Origin: Candidatus Tabaqchalia intestinavium
Lineage (GTDB): Bacteria > Bacillota > Clostridia > Oscillospirales > CAJFTT01
Assembly (NCBI GenBank): GCA_904420005.1
Contig: CAJFTT010000050.1
Span: 28,030 to 92,029, forward strand
Direction of reading: 5' to 3'
DNA length: 64,000 bases
The notes below the pieces were generated by a model, which was not told where the DNA came from, ran no database searches, and was given only the letters and a program-made list of their open reading frames with translations. This document shows, in pieces, positions 17,325 through 27,078 of this stretch (within the stretch, counting starts at the first letter, position 1; every line of letters begins with the position of its first letter). A program made the position numbers and the translations under genes.

Positions 17325-19643
17325 TCAGACTACAACGTAATCCGTTGCGGGAATCGTAACATCGCCATAGACATAATCGCTACTGGTGTAGTTGACATAC
17401 ACAACCTTGCCGTTGGCGTATTCAATCCGGTAGACTTCCTGACTGTTCAGCTTCTCGTGCCGCACCATTTCGGAATTCCACACGCAGCTCAGGCGCTCCT
17501 TCATGCGGTTGATCACTTCAACCGCTCTGGGACCCCATTGGCTGTACACGGAAGAATACAACCAGTTGGCGTCGGTATATTTGAGGTTCTCCGCGTTTTC
17601 TTCCGTCAGCATGAAGTAGGGCATATAACCATACTCGGCCCACTTCAGCTCGATCCAGTTGAGATCATGCGCAAGGTTGCCCGGATACGAGGTATACGGC
17701 AGGTAGCTATGCACGACCATCTGGTAGAACGGAATCGACTCATTGGAGATGTCGTATTGCGAATGTTCATAGGAAAGGTTCACAATACGGCTGGCGTTGG
17801 ACATGGCGTAAAGGTTCGCTTCCGACCAATAGTTCATGCCCTCCGACCGGATCTCGCCCAGCTTCTGCTGAATGAAATCATACGCCTGGGTTCTGGTATA
17901 GAAGCTGTGCTCGCTGTAATCATTATACAGCCACCAGCCAAGCCGCTCGATATTCAAGCCGATTCCCATCGATTTTGCGTAATCCACAAAATCCGGCAGG
18001 TAATCGTTGAACATCGAATTGAGGTTGCGGACGTATTCGTTATATTTTCTCGAATACAGCGGCAGACCGGAAGAAGTATAGGCCGCATCGGTTCTGGCCG
18101 TATAGCCGCTCCGCTCACCGTTAAGCGTCACAGGATTGACGTTGAGCGTGAGCGTAATGCCATTCTGGTTGGCAAACTCCGCCAGCTCCTCCAGCCCGCT
18201 GTTTCCGCCCAGCTGCGAGGCCGCTTTTGCCGACGTAGGATTACGGTCATAGCCTTCCTTTTGCCAGCCGTACAAGGCGGTTTGAATCCCCACGCCTGTC
18301 TGCTCCCGGATCTCGCCGAGAATCTGCTGCGCTTCCTCAAACGTCGTCTGCGCCATGAACTTGTCGCCCAGCGCGCGCTCCTCATAGATGCCCATGAACA
18401 GGTCGATGCCCGCCATCATGTTGTCATCCTGGATGTAATCCTTGAGCAGATCATTCTGAATCAGGTATTCCCGATAGGCCGCCGCCATACCGCTGTAATC
18501 CGCCTGGCCCTGCAGGAGGAATTTGTAGGTCATGGCCGCATCTTTCCTCTGAAGCTCGGCCTCAAACCGGGTCACATCCCGGTCGGCGTTGCCCACGCCC
18601 GTGCCGCCGATCTCCGACAGATCCACCGGGCGCCGATAGGTAAAGGTGGTATACAACCGGTTCAGTTCCACGACGTAACCGCCGGGGACATAGTTGATGA
18701 TCGCATCGGCAGAGCCGGAAGAGATAATCGCGAGCAGCGCATGGGAATCATCCTCGCGGATGCCGTAAACCGGCATGCTCGCCGGCGTGACGTTATCGTC
18801 GTCGTTGTCCAGGATACTGTCATAATCCATGCGCTCCCTGGATTCGCCGATCCACTGCATTTCGCCCGGAGTCTCGCCGTAGACCTTCCACATATATCTG
18901 GCTTCCTGCTCACGGACGTTTTCAACCGTGAAATAGGAAAGCGCGCCGCTGCCGTCAGGATAGAAGACGTAACCGTCTTCCTTATTGGTCTCCACGCAGC
19001 CGAACATCGGCAGAACATCCGCGGAAACCAGCATGTAATTCCCCTGCTCAAAGATGCTGTCGCCGGGGATCTCGGCATGCAGCTCATCATCCTTCATATA
19101 AATCCGAAGGCTCAGCTGGATGTACTGCGCCTCGAACGCGAAGGTGACCTCGATGCCGCCTTCAATCTCCGTGACGGAGAATTTCGCGCCGTCGTGCGGA
19201 TAAATCGTCGTTGCAATGCCTTGGTTGTGGTTTGTGTCAATCACATCGATGGTGATGACTGAACTGAGCTTTTTGCGCCACAGCTCCTCGACCCGTTCCA
19301 GCGGCTTCTGCTGCAGGTCAACGGAGGACGTCCACATATACCCGCTCGCCAGATCGCGCACAATGATGGAGCAATCCTTCGGATGATACAGCAGCTCATA
19401 TTTGTCGCTCTTGTAGCGGGAGATATAGCCGTCGTAATCCAGCGGGGAACTCGCCGAATCGTTGACGTACGATTCCTCGTAAGTCTGCATATTCGTCGTG
19501 TCCAGCGGCGTATACACAATCCCGTCGTCCGTTTCGTCGTCGGCGCCCGTGATTCTGCAGGAAACCGCCGTCGTCAGCAACATTGCCGCGGTCAGAAGCA
19601 GCGCCGCAGCGCGCTTCCATCTGTTCTTCGTCATCCTTTTCAC
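17325..19643 (-). CDS. DUF5696 domain-containing surface lipoprotein
   Basis: This large extracytoplasmic protein of unknown function has 772 residues. The signal peptide (residues 1-~29) ends LLTTAVSC, a lipoprotein-like cleavage site. The rest resembles DUF5696 proteins, which I recognise from the conserved YGWQKEGYDRNP region near residue 450, the LGWWLYNDYSEHSFYTR segment near 565, and their usual place beside sugar permeases in Bacillota. The central part has features of a TIM-barrel glycoside-hydrolase-like fold, but no catalytic pair can be assigned. The start is GTG at 19643, directly after the upstream stop codon, with AGGA 6 bases before it; ATG at 19634 has the AGG too close. It sits between the YIP1 gene and the second permease pair. 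Confidence 0.8.
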   Translation of the reverse strand: MKRMTKNRWKRAAALLLTAAMLLTTAVSCRITGADDETDDGIVYTPLDTTNMQTYEESYVNDSASSPLDYDGYISRYKSDKYELLYHPKDCSIIVRDLASGYMWTSSVDLQQKPLERVEELWRKKLSSVITIDVIDTNHNQGIATTIYPHDGAKFSVTEIEGGIEVTFAFEAQYIQLSLRIYMKDDELHAEIPGDSIFEQGNYMLVSADVLPMFGCVETNKEDGYVFYPDGSGALSYFTVENVREQEARYMWKVYGETPGEMQWIGESRERMDYDSILDNDDDNVTPASMPVYGIREDDSHALLAIISSGSADAIINYVPGGYVVELNRLYTTFTYRRPVDLSEIGGTGVGNADRDVTRFEAELQRKDAAMTYKFLLQGQADYSGMAAAYREYLIQNDLLKDYIQDDNMMAGIDLFMGIYEERALGDKFMAQTTFEEAQQILGEIREQTGVGIQTALYGWQKEGYDRNPTSAKAASQLGGNSGLEELAEFANQNGITLTLNVNPVTLNGERSGYTARTDAAYTSSGLPLYSRKYNEYVRNLNSMFNDYLPDFVDYAKSMGIGLNIERLGWWLYNDYSEHSFYTRTQAYDFIQQKLGEIRSEGMNYWSEANLYAMSNASRIVNLSYEHSQYDISNESIPFYQMVVHSYLPYTSYPGNLAHDLNWIELKWAEYGYMPYFMLTEENAENLKYTDANWLYSSVYSQWGPRAVEVINRMKERLSCVWNSEMVRHEKLNSQEVYRIEYANGKVVYVNYTSSDYVYGDVTIPATDYVVV

Positions 19644-20273
19644 CTACTTTCCTAACAACCGGATTTCTGCGAAGACCGAACCAATCACGCCGAACATCTG
19701 CTGCACAATCGCATAAAGCAGGAACACAATGCACCACACGACTACCATTGCCAGCAGCGAGCAAAGCACGCCTTTGATAAACGGTCCGGTCTCATAGTCG
19801 TTGAGCACTTTGAAGCTTCCCAAAAACAGCAGGATCGTCCAGATCAGCAGCGCGGAAATCGCGCCGTAATAGAAGAACGCCTGGCCGTTTTCCATCAAGT
19901 ACGAAAGCAGTGTGAGCGGCCCCAGCAGCGCCGTGGCCGGGATCAGGCTGTACGCCGTGGCAATGGTGAATTCCTTGAGCTTCATTTCCCCGTTGAGGAT
20001 GGAAGACATCAAATAGGCGATCAGCACCCAGGAAGCCACCGGAACAAGAATCGTCGTGATGTCCATCATGAAGTTCGCCTGCCGCACGTCTACCGTGGTG
20101 AACGGGAAATGCACCAGCAGTCGGGACAGGACATAGACGATCGTGAAAAGCACGAAAACCACAATGGCAAACGGCCAACGCATCTGGTCTCTTTTCCGTT
20201 TGATCTGCCGGAAGGTGACGGCGGGATGGAAAATGATGCCGGCTATCAGCTGAAAATATTCTTTCTTCTCCAT
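19644..20273 (-). CDS. YIP1 family integral membrane protein
   Basis: A 209-residue membrane protein with about five hydrophobic segments: IVVFVLFTIVYVL near residue 40, then segments around 75-95, 110-130, 135-155 and 170-195. Bacterial YIP1-domain proteins have no established biochemical function; in Bacillota they recur in operons with DUF5696 and sugar ABC genes, as here. The ATG at 20273 is preferred over the GTG at 20279 because the GGGGG ribosome site is then 9 bases away rather than 3. Its stop codon abuts the GTG of the DUF5696 gene, so translation is probably coupled. Confidence 0.8.
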   Translation of the reverse strand: MEKKEYFQLIAGIIFHPAVTFRQIKRKRDQMRWPFAIVVFVLFTIVYVLSRLLVHFPFTTVDVRQANFMMDITTILVPVASWVLIAYLMSSILNGEMKLKEFTIATAYSLIPATALLGPLTLLSYLMENGQAFFYYGAISALLIWTILLFLGSFKVLNDYETGPFIKGVLCSLLAMVVVWCIVFLLYAIVQQMFGVIGSVFAEIRLLGK

Positions 20274-20287
20274 TTTCACTCGCCCCC

Positions 20288-22000
20288 TTACTTATACAAA
20301 TCGTCAGATTTTCGCTTGAGCTTGATCAGTCCATACGCAATCAGGAAAATCAGAGCGAACAGAGACAAAACAATCGGCGTAAAATAATAACGGAAAACAT
20401 TGATTCTGAATTCTGCAAACGCCTTATCGTATCCGTCATAATCATAGCTGTACTGGAAGCTCTCCATTGCCTCAACGTTCTTGCCCTGGCCATACAGCGC
20501 CTCGCCGACGCCCATATGCGCATGCATATACGTTTCGTCCATCTTGAGCACTTCCAGCCACAGACCATACGCCTGCTCATAGAGGCCGTCAAAATACATT
20601 CTCGAAGCCTCATGCACCTTCTGAATGAAGTCCGTCGGCTCGAAAATCTGAACGCTGCCCTTGGAGGAGTCGGACACGAACAGTCGGCCCGTGCCATCCT
20701 CAACATCCAGCGCGGTGGGCAGCATGAACTGCCCCTGCCGGTTGCCCAGACCGCCGAAGAAGGTGATGATGGTTCCCATCTGGTTGGTCTGGACGATATA
20801 GCCCAAATTCTGGTCAATCGTGGTCACGATCCCATTGCTGTCAACCGCAATGTCGACATAGTCGACCGTGACATACTCCTGATCGGATGTGCTGTATTCT
20901 TCCACTTCATCATAGTTGCCTTCCGGGAACAAGTCGCTGCCCACCATGTTGATCTTCATGATCCGTTTGGGATCCGTGGTCGTGGAAGATTCGGTATTCA
21001 CGGTGTAGATCATATTGCCGTCCACCGTCAGGTTGACTGCTGGAGGCGGCTGCTTGTTCTCCACCGCTTGGCGTTGCGCCGCCGAGCCGAAGATTCTCAC
21101 CAGAATATCCGTCACACTCGACTGCACTCTCGTCGCACCGGTGTAGCCCAGGAATTCGCCATCCAGATTCATGGTGAAGAGGCCCTGGTAGCTGCTCTTG
21201 TTGAGCACATAGATGGTGCCGGTGTTGGATACGCCGACTTTTTGCGGCATAAAGTTATAGTTGGCGCCCAGCTCTTCAATTTGCCGGATATCGTCCTGGG
21301 TGAAGATCGCCTTGACATTATAATCGGAATCATACACCAGCAGGCGACGGTTCTCCGTGTCACAAATATAAATATCGCCTTCCGGGGAGATGCACACGCC
21401 TTCCGGCGCGTTGAGATACGTATAGATCACGCGCACGACATAGGGTTCAGAGCCGTCGGAACCGTCAGAAATGACATAATCCATCTGCGTCCCTTCGACA
21501 ATTCTGCCCGACTCATCGCGCGGAAGGTTCTCCGAACCGGGGATGTCCAGCACTTCGTTGTTTCCGCTGGACCCGGTCTGCGTATTGGAGGTCGTCCCCT
21601 CGTTCTCCGCATCGGTTCCTTCTGTGGTTTCCGTCCCTTCCGTGGTACCCGTTCCAGACACGTCGGTATTGCTCGAGCTGGGCAGGCCGGCGCAGAACAT
21701 GGCCAGCACCTTGCCGTCCGTGGTCGTTTTGAGGACACGGTTGTTGCCCCGGTCGACGATCAGCAGGTTGCCGTCGTTGTCAAACATAATGTCGCTCGGG
21801 CTGTCCAGAATGCCGATACCGCCCTCGAAGCGGTTGATGACGCCTGCCGGACGATAGCTCTCCGGCATAGCGACCACTTCGCCGTTGTCGTAGATGGAAC
21901 TGGTGCGCAGCTGGATGGCCGACGCCGGCACCATCGACGAAAGCAGAAGCAGGGACATCGCAAGACCGATGGAGGAAATTCGAAGCAATATTTTTCTCAT
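20288..22000 (-). CDS. Membrane-anchored NHL-repeat/TPR protein
   Basis: A 570-residue exported protein. The signal peptide (residues 1-~28) ends PASA. Beta-propeller type NHL repeats follow (for example LDSPSDIMFDNDGNLLIVDRGNNRVLK near residue 65 and LNAPEGVCISPEGDIYICDTENRRLLVY near 200). A Thr/Ser/Gly-rich insertion lies at about 108-150. A TPR-like helical pair (FDGLYEQAYGLWLEVLKMDETYMHAHMGVGEALYGQG) spans about 470-510, and one membrane helix near 540-560 precedes a Lys-rich tail. The topology suggests an outward-facing propeller held by a C-terminal anchor. NHL propellers bind proteins or glycans; the target is unknown. RBS GGAGGGG lies about 8 bases upstream. It separates the first permease pair from YIP1-DUF5696. 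Confidence 0.82.
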   Translation of the reverse strand: MRKILLRISSIGLAMSLLLLSSMVPASAIQLRTSSIYDNGEVVAMPESYRPAGVINRFEGGIGILDSPSDIMFDNDGNLLIVDRGNNRVLKTTTDGKVLAMFCAGLPSSSNTDVSGTGTTEGTETTEGTDAENEGTTSNTQTGSSGNNEVLDIPGSENLPRDESGRIVEGTQMDYVISDGSDGSEPYVVRVIYTYLNAPEGVCISPEGDIYICDTENRRLLVYDSDYNVKAIFTQDDIRQIEELGANYNFMPQKVGVSNTGTIYVLNKSSYQGLFTMNLDGEFLGYTGATRVQSSVTDILVRIFGSAAQRQAVENKQPPPAVNLTVDGNMIYTVNTESSTTTDPKRIMKINMVGSDLFPEGNYDEVEEYSTSDQEYVTVDYVDIAVDSNGIVTTIDQNLGYIVQTNQMGTIITFFGGLGNRQGQFMLPTALDVEDGTGRLFVSDSSKGSVQIFEPTDFIQKVHEASRMYFDGLYEQAYGLWLEVLKMDETYMHAHMGVGEALYGQGKNVEAMESFQYSYDYDGYDKAFAEFRINVFRYYFTPIVLSLFALIFLIAYGLIKLKRKSDDLYK

Positions 22001-22017
22001 AATCGCATCCCCTCCCT

Positions 22018-22968
22018 TTAAGACTTAATGCCGGAATAGCCCATGGCATCCAAGACACGCGCCTGCATAACCACATAAATGATGATGGTTGGCGCCGTTG
22101 TTAGCAAGCTTGCGGCCTGCATGGCGCCCTGACGGGACAGCGTACCAGTCTGGTTAATCAGCTGCAGCGCCAGCGGCAGCGTCTTCATGGCCTGATCCTG
22201 AATATACACCAGGGCGTTGAAATAGTCGTTCCAGTTGGCCACAAAGGCGAACACGATAACCGTGGACAGCGCCGGCTTGAGGCACGGCATGATAATTTTC
22301 CAGAAGATCGTCCATTCTCCCGCGCCGTCGAGATACGCCGCCTCGATGAAGTCCCCCGGGATCTGATCGCAGAACTGTTTGAGCAGGAAGAGATAATAGC
22401 TCGAAACGATTTTCGGGATAATCATAACCCAGTAGGTATCGTTCAGATGCAAGGCGTTCGTGATCAGATAGGACGGGATCGCCGTGGTCTGCGTGCCGAA
22501 GCTCAGCGCCATGACCAGGACGGCGAAGATGAAGTTCGCGCCCTTGAGGTTGAATTTCGCCAGTGCGTAGGCGCACATGGCGCAGATCACAACCGTCAGG
22601 AACACCGTCGCAACCGTGGTCAGAAGGCTGTTAAACACATACCGGGAAAACGGCACCGACGTGGAGGAGATCGCCGCCGACAGGTTCTTGAAATTATCCA
22701 GCGTCGGGCTGGAGACGTAAAACCGCGGCGGATAAATCAGCAGCTCGTCAATCGGCTTGAACGCTGTCACGACCATATAAACCAGCGGCAACATCATCAG
22801 CACGATCAGCGCGAGCATGAAAATGTACAAAAGGAAATGCGAAAGCTTGAACCACCGGCGGATATGCCGCAGGCGCCGGAAGAACCGGGTGACCGCAGAG
22901 GATGGAAGCGTGGCGGTCTGCTGTGTGAGCATGTATCGCGGAATCGCTTGTTGTTTCGCTCTTGCCAT
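22018..22968 (-). CDS. Carbohydrate ABC transporter permease, MalG type (first pair)
   Basis: An inner-membrane permease of 316 residues with a ~30-residue cytoplasmic N-terminus and six membrane segments. The EAA loop is EAAYLDGAGEWTIFWKIIMP, and the C-terminus carries the MalG-like ARVLDAMGYSGIKS ending. It starts 16 bp after its partner (22985-23908) with AGGAG at good spacing. It differs clearly from the MalG homologue at 14886, so the operon carries two distinct permease pairs rather than a recent duplication. Confidence 0.95.
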   Translation of the reverse strand: MARAKQQAIPRYMLTQQTATLPSSAVTRFFRRLRHIRRWFKLSHFLLYIFMLALIVLMMLPLVYMVVTAFKPIDELLIYPPRFYVSSPTLDNFKNLSAAISSTSVPFSRYVFNSLLTTVATVFLTVVICAMCAYALAKFNLKGANFIFAVLVMALSFGTQTTAIPSYLITNALHLNDTYWVMIIPKIVSSYYLFLLKQFCDQIPGDFIEAAYLDGAGEWTIFWKIIMPCLKPALSTVIVFAFVANWNDYFNALVYIQDQAMKTLPLALQLINQTGTLSRQGAMQAASLLTTAPTIIIYVVMQARVLDAMGYSGIKS

Positions 22969-22984
22969 AACTTCTCCTCCCCTC

Positions 22985-23908
22985 TTAATCCGTCGTGCGG
23001 AACACTCTCATGCAGATGCGTCCGAGCAAAATCGTCGTGATGGCCAGCACAATGGAAATTGCCGATGCATAGCCCATCTGGAACCGGGTGAACGCATAAT
23101 CATACAAGTGTGTCACAATGGTGTGGGCCGCATATTCCGGCGACGGCATACCGGCAATGTTGACGGCGATATCGAACACGCCGAACGAACCGACGACGGT
23201 GTTGACCGCGCCGAACAGCAGCTGCGGCTTCATCTGCGGCCAGGTGATGTACGCCATCTCCTGGAACTTGTTCTTCACGCCGTCGATGGACGCCGCTTCA
23301 TACAAATCCTTCGGAATGTTCTGCAAACCAGCCAGGAAAACCAGGAACTGGTTGCCCATACTCATCATCAGAGAGACGAAAATAACAACCGGCATGATCG
23401 TGTCCGGGTTGGTCGTCCACAGGATCGGCTCGGTGATGATCCCCCACTTGAGCAGATAGTAGTTAAACAGACCATAGCGGTCGCCAGCGAAGAAGTACAG
23501 CCAAATCTGGCTGAGCGCGATACCGCTGGCCAGCGTCGGCGTATAAAAGCCGAGGGTGAACGCCTTGCGGAATTTCAGATTGTTGATCACCCAAGCCAGC
23601 ACAAAGGCCAGCAGGAAGCTCGTCGGGCCGTAGATAATCGCATAAACCAGCGTATTCTGAACGGCAGTCAGGAACAGGTCGTCTTCCAGGATCAAGGTCT
23701 TGAAGTTTTCCAGGCCGACGAAGCTCCACGGCTGGATCATATTATAGTTCGTCAAGCTGTAAAATGCGCCTACCAGAAGCGGAAGAATCGTAAACACAAA
23801 GAACAGAAGCAAGCCGGGAATTACGAACATGTAGCGGTTGATCGTCCGCAGCCGTCTTGTGCGTTTGCCGGCCTTTACCGCATCGGCATGAGAAAGCGCA
23901 GTCTGCAT
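22985..23908 (-). CDS. Sugar ABC transporter permease, MalF/UgpA type (first pair)
   Basis: An inner-membrane permease of 307 residues with six membrane segments. The first follows the Arg/Lys-rich segment AVKAGKRTRRLRTINRY, and the EAA loop is EAASIDGVKNKFQEMAYITWP. It lies 17 bp after the solute-binding protein gene, with an AGGAGGG ribosome site, and pairs with the MalG-type permease downstream. No ATPase gene is in the operon, so an MsmX-like shared ATPase encoded elsewhere is inferred. Confidence 0.95.
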   Translation of the reverse strand: MQTALSHADAVKAGKRTRRLRTINRYMFVIPGLLLFFVFTILPLLVGAFYSLTNYNMIQPWSFVGLENFKTLILEDDLFLTAVQNTLVYAIIYGPTSFLLAFVLAWVINNLKFRKAFTLGFYTPTLASGIALSQIWLYFFAGDRYGLFNYYLLKWGIITEPILWTTNPDTIMPVVIFVSLMMSMGNQFLVFLAGLQNIPKDLYEAASIDGVKNKFQEMAYITWPQMKPQLLFGAVNTVVGSFGVFDIAVNIAGMPSPEYAAHTIVTHLYDYAFTRFQMGYASAISIVLAITTILLGRICMRVFRTTD

Positions 23909-23925
23909 TTCTCTTCCCTCCTAAC

Positions 23926-26900
23926 TCATGAAATCGTATAGGCATCGGCCGGAACTTCTCTGTTATATTCCTCACGCTTGTTCCAGATCTCCTGGTTGAT
24001 ATCCTTCACAGCCATGAGCAGGGAGTCGCGGGCCCGGTACGTACGTGTAACTGCCACTCGGTTGAATGCATTGCTGACGTGGCGGGCGGTGAAATAGCTT
24101 CCCAAGCAGTTGGGCGTCGTCACCGCAAGCCGCTGGGCCTCCGCAATGATCTCACCATGATTGGAATCCCAGGTCATACGCTCAAACGCTTCGATATTGG
24201 AGGGCAGCCAGCGCGCGTCGCGGCCAACAACCGCTTCCACTTCATTGCCAAAGTAAACCTGCGTATCGGTTCTCGTCCACCACTCGAGCATCTTCCAGGA
24301 AGAATCCACTTTCTGGCTGTTGCCCATGATGAAGCAATAGGTGCCCGCGGTACCCGTTGTGGTTCTGTCGATATATTCGTTTCCGTTCTCGTCGGTGCGA
24401 ACCGTGCCGGGGATGGGCGCGATGGTCCATTTACCCTGCATTTCCGGCGCCGCGATCAAAAACTGCATATATTCCGTGAAGGTACCCAGGCCGATGGGCA
24501 TGTCGCCCGAGCGGAACTGGTTGAAGAAGTTGGCCGTCACAGGGATTCCCTGCTCGACATACATATCCGTCCACTGCACAAACGCGTTATATGCCGCGTC
24601 CGTATCCAAGCCGGTACGCATGAAGTCATATTCCACGCCATCCGTGCCCACGTCGGAGCGATAGTAGCTGCCGCCGTTTTGATACAGGAACACGTCAAAA
24701 CCGCCCGCATACCAGAACTGCATGTCGTTTTCATACAGCGCGGGGATCACCACGCCGCACAGCTCATCCCAGGTTTCCGGCGCTTCTATGCCAATCCGAT
24801 CGAAAATATCCGTGCGGTAGAACATCACCAGGAAGTTGGTCGATTCAGGAATGGCGTAAATATGATCTTCAAAAATAACCGGGGTAAAGAGCGATTCATG
24901 GAACCGGCTCTTGACTTCCTCGAATCCTTCTAGCTCATCCAGCGGCGTCATAGCGTCACGAATGGAAAATTCCACCGCATCCGTCGGAGCCGCGCCCATA
25001 ACCACGTCCGGCGCGTTGCCGGAAATGTACGACAGCATCAGCACGCTGGTGCCGTTCGCGCTTAGCTGACCGTTCGGCAGGACGTTGACATTCACGCCGA
25101 TACCGGTCTCCGGCGTGAAATCACGCTTGACCTGCTCGCGGAACACTTCGCACCATTCATTACCACGGCTGATCCACACGTCGATGCTCTCCTGCGTACC
25201 GCTGATCACACCGATGCTGTTATAATCCTTGAAGAAGGACAGCCAGAACTCCATGAAGAACTTGTAGATCCGATCAAAGAAGCTGGCTTCCTTGATGTCG
25301 AAGTTCTCATTCTGCGCCGCGAAATAGATCGTATCGATCTCCAGCGACTGCGCTTCCATTTCCGTCACCCAGGTGGTGATGTCGGTCGCCGCTTTGGTGA
25401 TCTGGTCCAGCTCTGCCGGAATCTGGAACGTGTCGCTGTGCAGCTGCTCAAACAGATCCGCGATGGTGTTGAAATTGCTCACCATGCCGGGACGTCTGTT
25501 GCTGATCGCCATGAGCTGCTCGTTGATCTGCAGCATGGAGGTGCGCAGCTCAGACAGGATTTCCTGGAGATTGGGGATCCAGCGCTGCAGCTGATAGTCA
25601 TAGTTGGGGTCGGGGTCGGTACCCGTACGGATGCGGATGTCGCTGTACAGATCCATGATCCGGTCAACGTTCTCCTCCAGCTGACGGATGATATCCGCCG
25701 TGTCGCCCATCACAACCGTCAGCGTCAGCGTATCGCCCGGCTCCAGATAGAACAGCCAGGGATCGTCGCCGCCCAGCGTGACGTTTTCATAGGAGCTGGA
25801 ATAGTCAAACTTGATGGCCGCGCATTCGGCAAACGGCACCTCGCCGTTGATCTCCAGGCGGCGGAACGAAGGCAGGCCGTCGCCCCAGTTCTGCAGAACA
25901 TGGAAGCCGATCTTATACAGGCCCGGCTGCGTGACGTTGACCGTCCACGTGGCCGCCTCGCCGCCCGCGCTCCAGTTCTCCGCGCCCATGACGTTGAGCA
26001 CCTTGCGCTCGAAAGAGTAGGGCTCCGTGGAAGGATCGGTCCCGTACTCACGGCGCACGGAGGTGCTGTTACGGAACGTGATCTCCTCCGCTTCCAGGCG
26101 AACCGAACCCACGCCGTTCTGGTAACCCTGCTCGGCATAATACTGCTTGATCTGCTCGTAGGTCATCAGCTCTTCCGGGGGCACGAAAGAGATCTCCTTG
26201 ATGGCCAGCATCTGGCTTCTATAATTGAGGGTGAGCGTGTGCTCGCCTTCGGTGAGATAGAACTGCAGCGGCAGCGCCTCGCGCAGGGAAGGATCGTAAA
26301 CCAGCTGCGTCTGCCAACCGAAAACCTCCGAGAGAGAGGGACGGATATCGTCGCCCTCGAGGCCCTCGCCGACGTCGGTCTGCGTCACGTCGCCGTTCTC
26401 GACATATTTGCGGTACAGGGGGTTGGCACGCGCTTCCTCAAACGGCAGCGCACCGTCGATGAGGATGTCGCGCTTGACCTCGTCATAAGAACCCTCCAGC
26501 GCGTCGTAAACGAACTGCAGATTATACAGGCCCGCCTGCTCCACGTAGAATGTCCAGGTGTAAGAAGTATTCTGATTGCCGACGGTGCTGCCGGGATTGG
26601 TGTAATCCCAGATGAACACTTCTTCATCGTTGTGGTTGCCGATCGTCACGACCGAACCGTCGTTGCCGACCGCCGTCGTGGGATCGATCACAATCGGCTC
26701 CGTCCCGAGCGGATACCCATTCTGCTCGTACTGATTTTTCACGTCGGCGTAAGACGCTTCTCCGTCCGTGTCTGTGTCCGTCTCCTCGTCCTGTCCCTCC
26801 TGCGTCTCCGACTGCGTCGCGTCGCTCTCGGGAAGCGTCTCCTCCGCGCCCGCAGGCTCCGCGAACACCGCGACACTGGTGGACAGAAGCATCATGAGCG

Positions 26901-26946
26901 TAAGACACAGAGCCGTGAACCGCTTTGCAAAACTTGCGCCTGTCAT
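23926..26946 (-). CDS. Very large extracellular solute-binding protein with tandem N-terminal modules
   Basis: A 1006-residue secreted ABC binding protein, about twice the usual 430-550. A signal peptide (about residues 1-29) and an acidic linker come first. Two tandem beta-sandwich-like modules follow, each opening with a Y..(V/I)K..Y...GY motif (near residues 65 and 270); they resemble carbohydrate-binding modules in phrases such as AGLYNLQFVYDALEG and PGLYKIGFHVLQNW. A helical stretch spans about 425-560, and a bacterial extracellular solute-binding domain (SBP_bac_1) spans about 600-950. It is the first gene of the 12-kb operon, has a consensus promoter and an AGGAGG ribosome site. No lipobox is evident, so anchoring is unclear. 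A carbohydrate ligand is inferred from the CUT1 permeases beside it. Confidence 0.88.
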   Translation of the reverse strand: MTGASFAKRFTALCLTLMMLLSTSVAVFAEPAGAEETLPESDATQSETQEGQDEETDTDTDGEASYADVKNQYEQNGYPLGTEPIVIDPTTAVGNDGSVVTIGNHNDEEVFIWDYTNPGSTVGNQNTSYTWTFYVEQAGLYNLQFVYDALEGSYDEVKRDILIDGALPFEEARANPLYRKYVENGDVTQTDVGEGLEGDDIRPSLSEVFGWQTQLVYDPSLREALPLQFYLTEGEHTLTLNYRSQMLAIKEISFVPPEELMTYEQIKQYYAEQGYQNGVGSVRLEAEEITFRNSTSVRREYGTDPSTEPYSFERKVLNVMGAENWSAGGEAATWTVNVTQPGLYKIGFHVLQNWGDGLPSFRRLEINGEVPFAECAAIKFDYSSSYENVTLGGDDPWLFYLEPGDTLTLTVVMGDTADIIRQLEENVDRIMDLYSDIRIRTGTDPDPNYDYQLQRWIPNLQEILSELRTSMLQINEQLMAISNRRPGMVSNFNTIADLFEQLHSDTFQIPAELDQITKAATDITTWVTEMEAQSLEIDTIYFAAQNENFDIKEASFFDRIYKFFMEFWLSFFKDYNSIGVISGTQESIDVWISRGNEWCEVFREQVKRDFTPETGIGVNVNVLPNGQLSANGTSVLMLSYISGNAPDVVMGAAPTDAVEFSIRDAMTPLDELEGFEEVKSRFHESLFTPVIFEDHIYAIPESTNFLVMFYRTDIFDRIGIEAPETWDELCGVVIPALYENDMQFWYAGGFDVFLYQNGGSYYRSDVGTDGVEYDFMRTGLDTDAAYNAFVQWTDMYVEQGIPVTANFFNQFRSGDMPIGLGTFTEYMQFLIAAPEMQGKWTIAPIPGTVRTDENGNEYIDRTTTGTAGTYCFIMGNSQKVDSSWKMLEWWTRTDTQVYFGNEVEAVVGRDARWLPSNIEAFERMTWDSNHGEIIAEAQRLAVTTPNCLGSYFTARHVSNAFNRVAVTRTYRARDSLLMAVKDINQEIWNKREEYNREVPADAYTIS

Positions 26947-27078
26947 TTTGCTACCTCCTAATGAAAATTATGCCCTTGGATTTGTCGGATGCAAACAAAA
27001 CAACACAGACCAAAGCAAGCCTCTGCCTTGGCTGTTTCCCCCGTTCATTGTTCTGTTTGCACAAAAATTGCGTTCTCA

